From contig CANRGF010000040.1 of the NCBI GenBank assembly GCA_947630075.1, positions 1-8,094 of the forward strand: a stretch of DNA of 8,094 bases, given 5' to 3'. Source of the DNA: an uncultured Clostridia bacterium (GTDB lineage: Bacteria; Bacillota; Clostridia; Christensenellales; UBA1242). Positions 5,231-8,094 of the stretch are shown here, piece by piece (the stretch's first letter is position 1; the number at the start of each line of letters is the position of its first letter). Position numbers and translations under genes: made by a program. Below the pieces are notes generated by a model. That model worked only from the letters and a program-made list of their open reading frames with translations, was not told the origin of the DNA and did no database searches.

Positions 5231-6778
5231 ATGAAGAAATTTTTTAAGATTGTATTTAGCAGAATGACTTTGGTTATAGTTGCAATAATTTTGCAAATCG
5301 GTCTTTCAATCATCATTCCATATTTGATAAACCAGCATTTTCCATTATATTTCAGCAATGTGTTTATTCCTATTGACTTTGTGTTTAGCGTGCTTGGCAT
5401 CTTGTTGCTAATAAAAATCATTAATTCGGATATGAATGTGGAAGGGCAGTTGAGTTGGGCGGTGATTTTGCTTGCTTTCCCTCTTCTAGGCATATTGATA
5501 TATTTCTTGTTTGTGCGAGTGCGTCCGCCAAAGAGGCATAAAAAGTTTTATGAGCGCGTGAGAAACGAAATCACTCAATATCAGCACAAATCGCAAGATG
5601 AAGATGAAAGTTTGAGGCAAAATCTAGGCAGATTTTACGGTCAATTTGAATATATTTATTCCGCCACAGGCAATAAAACTTATTCAAACACGGAAGTGAA
5701 ATATCTTCGTCAGGGCGAAATTTTCTGTGCCGAACTGCTTGAAGAAATAAAGCGTGCGCAAAAATATATTTTCATGGAATATTTCATCATAGAAAATGGC
5801 AGATTTTGGCACACAATCCTGAATGTGTTAAAGAAAAAAGTGCTTGAAGGTGTGGAAGTTCGCGTGATGTATGACGATTTGGGCACAATCCACAAACTTC
5901 CTGCAAATTTTAATAAAAAATTGGAAAAATTTGGCATTAAATGCACAAAATTCAACTCATTTGTGCCAATTATGTCCGCCGTGCATAACAATAGGGATCA
6001 CCGCAAAATGACGATTATAGACGGCAAAGTTGGCTTCATCAGCGGGCTAAACCTTGCCGATGAATATGTCAATTTAAAGCAACCTTATGGCCATTGGAAG
6101 GACACAGGCTTAAAGTTGACGGGCGAAGCGGTGAAGAGCATGCTATTGATGTTTTTGCAGTTATATGAAGTGCAAAATCAGCGTTTTGAAAGTTTCTCTA
6201 ACTATATCTATCAAGGAGATTTTGAGCCAAGTGAGGGATATGTTTGTCCGTATGGCGATGGTCCAAGATATTTTTATAAAGAGTATATAGCCGAGAATGT
6301 TTATCTAAACATAATCAATCAGGCGCAAAAATATTTGTGGATAACCACCCCTTATTTGATTATAGACAACAAACTAACCACTGCGCTCACAAACGCAGCG
6401 TGTAGGGGGGTGGATGTGCGAATAATCACTCCGCACATTCCAGATAAAAAATACATATTTGGCATCACTCGCTCGTCTTATCGCCAACTTCAAAAAGCGG
6501 GCGTCAAAATCTTTGAATATGAAAAGGGATTTATCCACGCAAAACAAGTGTTGTGCGATGACGAAATTGCCATTCTCGGCACAATCAATTTTGATTATCG
6601 AAGCCTGCTTCATCACTATGAATGCGGTGTGCTGATGTGCAAAACTCCGTGTTTGAAGGATATGAAGCGTGATTTTGAGCATTTGTTTAATGTTTCAATC
6701 GACATGAAAAACTTCAAGCAAAATCCTGTGGTTAGGTTGTTTTGCGCCATAATTAAGATATTCACTCCAATGCTATAG
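5231..6778 (+). CDS. cls: Cardiolipin synthase (phospholipase D family), 515 aa
   Basis: A modest AGGAT (5223-5227) precedes ATG at 5231. Three hydrophobic segments at about 11-34, 44-66 and 74-96 anchor the protein (phospholipase-D-nuclease N-terminal region). Two catalytic HKD motifs follow. The first has H257, K259 and D264 in DHRKMTIIDGKVGFISGLN. The second has H436, K438 and D443 in FIHAKQVLCDDEIAILGTINFD. Length and order match bacterial ClsA-type cardiolipin synthases, which condense two phosphatidylglycerols into cardiolipin and glycerol at the cytoplasmic membrane. All catalytic residues are present, so it is expected to be active. It lies 18 nt after the GT8 gene and its TAG stop overlaps the ribosome binding site of the phosphatase gene, so the three are probably co-transcribed. 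A related phosphatidyltransferase activity cannot be ruled out. Confidence 0.93.
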   Translation: MKKFFKIVFSRMTLVIVAIILQIGLSIIIPYLINQHFPLYFSNVFIPIDFVFSVLGILLLIKIINSDMNVEGQLSWAVILLAFPLLGILIYFLFVRVRPPKRHKKFYERVRNEITQYQHKSQDEDESLRQNLGRFYGQFEYIYSATGNKTYSNTEVKYLRQGEIFCAELLEEIKRAQKYIFMEYFIIENGRFWHTILNVLKKKVLEGVEVRVMYDDLGTIHKLPANFNKKLEKFGIKCTKFNSFVPIMSAVHNNRDHRKMTIIDGKVGFISGLNLADEYVNLKQPYGHWKDTGLKLTGEAVKSMLLMFLQLYEVQNQRFESFSNYIYQGDFEPSEGYVCPYGDGPRYFYKEYIAENVYLNIINQAQKYLWITTPYLIIDNKLTTALTNAACRGVDVRIITPHIPDKKYIFGITRSSYRQLQKAGVKIFEYEKGFIHAKQVLCDDEIAILGTINFDYRSLLHHYECGVLMCKTPCLKDMKRDFEHLFNVSIDMKNFKQNPVVRLFCAIIKIFTPML

Positions 6779-6787
6779 GAGGGCAAA

Positions 6788-7285
6788 GTGCGTTTAATTT
6801 TGTTTAGGCACGGCGAGTGTGAGGGTGATTGCCTAACCCGTGCGGGCAAGAAATCTGTCAAAATCATGGGCACACAGTTGGGGCAATTCAACATAAAAAA
6901 GATTTATTCTTCACCCCAAAAACGCTGCACGCAAACGGCAGATATTTTATCAAAAATCTTAAAAATCAACTATGAGGTCAAAGAGGGTTTGGCAGAGCGT
7001 GTTTCCATGCATCGCTCACCTAGAAACGAATCCGAGCAAGTTTGGTGGGATAATTATATGAACCCAAATTATGCCAACAACGAGCACGGCGAGAGTTGCA
7101 AACATTTCCTTGAGCGTAACCGCAAAGTGTTTGAAGAAGTGGTGGCAAACAGCGAGGGTGGTGATGTGCTTTTGGTGGCTCATAGTGCCACGAGTTATGC
7201 ACTCACTTCGTTTATCTATAATGCTAATGGCGTAAATTGGATGAAAATTGGCAATGCCAACTATATCGTGTTTGAGTTAAATTAA
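6788..7285 (+). CDS. Histidine phosphatase family protein (phosphoglycerate mutase-like), 165 aa
   Basis: The start is a GTG at 6788 with a perfect AGGAGG at 6777-6782 that overlaps the cls stop codon. The catalytic RHGE motif is at residues 7-10 (nucleophile H8). It is followed by the SSPQKRCTQTA block with R46, the probable acid E70 in GLAER, a GES turn (101-103) and the second catalytic histidine H132 in VLLVAHSAT. These are the hallmarks of the two-histidine phosphatase superfamily (branch 1). At 165 residues it is shorter than true phosphoglycerate mutases (about 230-250), so it is more likely a small phosphatase acting on a sugar phosphate, nucleotide or other phosphomonoester. The substrate is not predictable. 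There is no signal peptide, so it is cytoplasmic. It is third in the operon, 9 nt after cls. Confidence 0.88.
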   Translation: MRLILFRHGECEGDCLTRAGKKSVKIMGTQLGQFNIKKIYSSPQKRCTQTADILSKILKINYEVKEGLAERVSMHRSPRNESEQVWWDNYMNPNYANNEHGESCKHFLERNRKVFEEVVANSEGGDVLLVAHSATSYALTSFIYNANGVNWMKIGNANYIVFELN

Positions 7286-7365
7286 ACTTTTGCCATAACT
7301 CAACAATCACCCTGTACGTAATATAGGCCAGATAGTCGCTATTAAATTCACGCCAGATGGCAAAA
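7272..7365. repeat. Inverted repeats at and after the phosphatase stop codon
   Basis: TTGAGTT (7272-7278) pairs perfectly with AACTCAA (7297-7303) around the stop codon. TTTTGCCAT (7288-7296) also pairs perfectly with ATGGCAAAA (7357-7365), and GCCAGAT is directly repeated at 7327-7333 and 7352-7358. The first two pairings overlap in space and might be alternatives. No U-run follows the first stem, so this is not a plain terminator. No gene is supported in 7286-7400. Confidence 0.4.
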
Positions 7366-7399
7366 ATTTTAAATTTTAGCAATAAATTTAAAAAATCTA

Positions 7400-7428
7400 T
7401 TGACATAGCAGGTTTATTTTGTTAAAAT
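7400..7428 (+). promoter_or_regulatory. Strong sigma-A type promoter for the tRNA-Lys region
   Basis: TTGACA at 7400-7405, a 17-bp spacer and TAAAAT at 7423-7428 form a near-consensus promoter. Transcription would start near 7435, just before the truncated tRNA-Lys copy at 7442, and would continue into the intact tRNA-Lys. Confidence 0.8.
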
Positions 7429-7441
7429 AAAAAAGCAATTT

Positions 7442-7489
7442 GGACCATTAGCTCAGTTGGTAGAGCAACTGACTCTTAATTAAATGGTC
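7442..7489 (+). pseudogene. Truncated tRNA-Lys (CTT) copy, T-arm and half of anticodon arm missing
   Basis: Bases 7442-7480 match the first 39 nt of the intact tRNA-Lys at 7601-7639 with two differences (7457 T for C; 7468 A for C) and stop just after the anticodon loop. The anticodon stem 3' strand, variable loop and T-arm are missing. ATGGTC at 7484-7489 is identical to the last part of the acceptor 3' strand and can pair with GACCAT at 7443-7448, as if an internal deletion joined the anticodon loop to the acceptor end. There is no CCA. It cannot work as a normal bacterial elongator tRNA, yet it sits directly under a good promoter. The A at position 27 would need a T43 partner, unlike the intact gene, so this was probably a separate tRNA-Lys gene that decayed. 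Confidence 0.75.
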
Positions 7490-7523
7490 ATTGCTTATCA
7501 ACTGCCTTTAAAAATAGGAGTTT

Positions 7524-7593
7524 TTGAAAGTTTTTGCCTAAAAATTTCCACTCGTTATAAAACTTTTATAAAAATTTTACTAAAAACTTTCAA
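7524..7593. repeat. 12-bp inverted repeat between the two tRNA-Lys copies
   Basis: TTGAAAGTTTTT (7524-7535) is perfectly complementary to AAAAACTTTCAA (7582-7593), with 46 nt between. On a transcript from the upstream promoter it would fold into a long stem just before the intact tRNA-Lys. It may help processing, or be a remnant of inserted DNA; AT-rich sequence lowers its significance. Confidence 0.4.
7534..7561 (+). promoter_or_regulatory. Possible second promoter for intact tRNA-Lys
   Basis: TTGCCT (7534-7539), a 16-bp spacer and TATAAA (7556-7561) could start transcription near 7568, about 33 nt before the intact tRNA. The -35 box is poor, so this is only a candidate; the promoter at 7400 is much better. 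Confidence 0.3.
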
Positions 7594-7600
7594 TTTTCAT

Positions 7601-7676
7601 GGACCATTAGCTCAGCTGGTAGAGCACCTGACTCTTAATCAGGGTGTCCGGGGTTCGAGCCCCCGATGGTCCACCA
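7601..7676 (+). tRNA. tRNA-Lys (CTT anticodon)
   Basis: The 76-nt gene has a fully paired acceptor stem (GGACCAT/ATGGTCC) and D-arm (GCTC/GAGC). The anticodon stem is CCTGA/TCAGG around loop CTCTTAA with anticodon CTT at 7634-7636, and the T-arm is CGGGG-TTCGAGC-CCCCG. A73 and an encoded CCA follow. All stems pair, so it should be functional and reads AAG lysine codons. Confidence 0.96.
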
Positions 7677-7686
7677 ATTAAGCCAA

Positions 7687-7712
7687 ACCGGACATCAGTT
7701 CGGTATTTTTTT
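7687..7712 (+). terminator. Intrinsic terminator of the tRNA-Lys transcript
   Basis: ACCGGAC (7687-7693) pairs with GTTCGGT (7698-7704), with one G-U pair, around loop ATCA, followed after one A by seven T (7706-7712). It lies 10 nt after the tRNA. On the opposite strand no U-run follows, so it does not clearly serve the convergent gene. Confidence 0.8.
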
Positions 7713-7722
7713 ACTATATTTA

Positions 7723-8094
7723 TTAATTATACAGATTGATTAACCGCTTTTTTGTCTGCTTAGCGTACTTATACGCCTTATATGCGCCAGAGTTTTCACG
7801 GTTTTCAACATAAAAAACTATAACATCGCTTTTGTCTATCATAGCGCAATTTCGATAATATATCCGCTTATACCACCAATCAAACTCCAAATCCAAATAA
7901 ACAAACTCTTCGTAATCTTCGCTTTTTAACCACTTTGGTCTTTTGTTTATGCGCAAATGTCTTGGGTCAGACAAGCAAAAAACTCGTTTTATATTTGGAT
8001 AGGTCAACTTTAATTGACTAATAACTTTATGGCACAAGTCATCAAACATACCAAAACCGCCAAACAAAAACTCTTCACAACCCTCGTTTATTAA
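7723..8094 (-). CDS. SLOG / DUF1273-like Rossmann-fold protein, C-terminal part (5' end outside window)
   Basis: The - strand frame is open to the window edge, giving about 123 visible residues that begin LINEGCEEF; a TTG at 8067 is internal and not the start. The pattern G-C-E-E-F-L-F-G-G-F-G-x-FDDLCHKVISQLKLTYPNIKRVF is followed by YYRNCAMIDKSDVIVFYVENRENSGAYKAYKYAKQTKKRLINLY. It matches the YspA/DUF1273-like branch of the SLOG (LOG/TIR-related nucleotide-binding) superfamily, with the glycine-rich ligand loop, the RN-x-x-MID-x-SD core and the SGA-x-K-A helix. The missing N-terminus would normally carry a C-x-x-x-GHR/GHRD motif. SLOG proteins bind nucleotide-derived ligands, and the DUF1273-like set is common in mobile elements and conserved but mostly uncharacterised. 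It converges on the tRNA-Lys. Family call is from pattern only. Confidence 0.75.
   Translation of the reverse strand, partial: LINEGCEEFLFGGFGMFDDLCHKVISQLKLTYPNIKRVFCLSDPRHLRINKRPKWLKSEDYEEFVYLDLEFDWWYKRIYYRNCAMIDKSDVIVFYVENRENSGAYKAYKYAKQTKKRLINLYN

Noticed and set aside
5087..6894. Several - strand open frames opposite GT8, cls and the phosphatase
   Set aside because: All are shadows of well-supported genes with catalytic motifs on the + strand.
7224..7406. 60-codon - strand open frame over the phosphatase 3' end and intergenic region
   Set aside because: It overlaps the tRNA-Lys promoter and the phosphatase gene antisense. The middle part looks slightly protein-like, but I cannot link it to a family; a decayed fragment is possible but unsupported.
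7442..7676. Single tRNA-Lys with an intron between the two half copies
   Set aside because: The first copy's anticodon stem (A27) does not match the second copy's 3' strand (G43), the 5' half is fully repeated at the second copy, and nothing in the 120-bp spacer looks like a group I intron core.
7484..7681. 65-codon + strand open frame over the tRNA-Lys spacer and gene
   Set aside because: Most of its C-terminus is translated tRNA sequence and it has no ribosome binding site at its start.
1..8094. CRISPR array, transposase or insertion sequence
   Set aside because: No regularly spaced repeats, transposase motifs or IS-type terminal repeats with target duplications were seen.

Overview
The window looks like a low-GC Bacillota chromosome, probably an uncultured gut Clostridia- or Bacilli-type lineage. 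The reasons are AT-rich codon use, clear AGGAGG-type ribosome binding sites, a phi LC3-type holin, CCA-encoding tRNA genes, and ordinary use of TGA as a stop (tryptophan is always TGG where checked). Taxonomy is an inference; there is no rRNA here.

Region 1 (1-3383, + strand) is the distal end of a phage structural operon. It runs from the C-terminus of a major capsid protein through a small conserved phage protein, a neck/adaptor-like protein, a large beta-rich (propeller-like) structural protein and a 45-aa overlapping small ORF to a holin with a long repetitive hydrophilic tail. The genes are tightly packed or overlapping. No tape-measure, long-tail or lysin gene is seen before the strong bidirectional terminator at 3384-3414.

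Region 2 (3391-4275, - strand) holds a 240-aa protein of unknown function with a CCAGH motif. It lies directly downstream of a tRNA-Gln(CTG) gene and apparently uses its promoter; its last codons run into the shared terminator. The tRNA 3' end faces the phage genes, so it is the natural candidate for the prophage attachment site.

Region 3 (4353-7285, + strand) is probably host chromosome: an operon of a GT8 glycosyltransferase, a cardiolipin synthase with two HKD motifs, and a histidine phosphatase. The first two genes suggest an envelope-lipid or glycolipid function.

Region 4 (7286-8094) contains a good sigma-A type promoter and a truncated tRNA-Lys copy. The copy keeps the 5' half plus a 6-nt remnant able to re-form the acceptor stem. 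An intact tRNA-Lys(CTT) with its terminator follows. Last is the C-terminal part of a SLOG/DUF1273-like Rossmann-fold protein on the - strand, running off the window. The truncated tRNA-Lys and the tRNA-Gln/prophage junction are the most unusual parts; I see no clear new defence or mobile system that can be proven from sequence alone.
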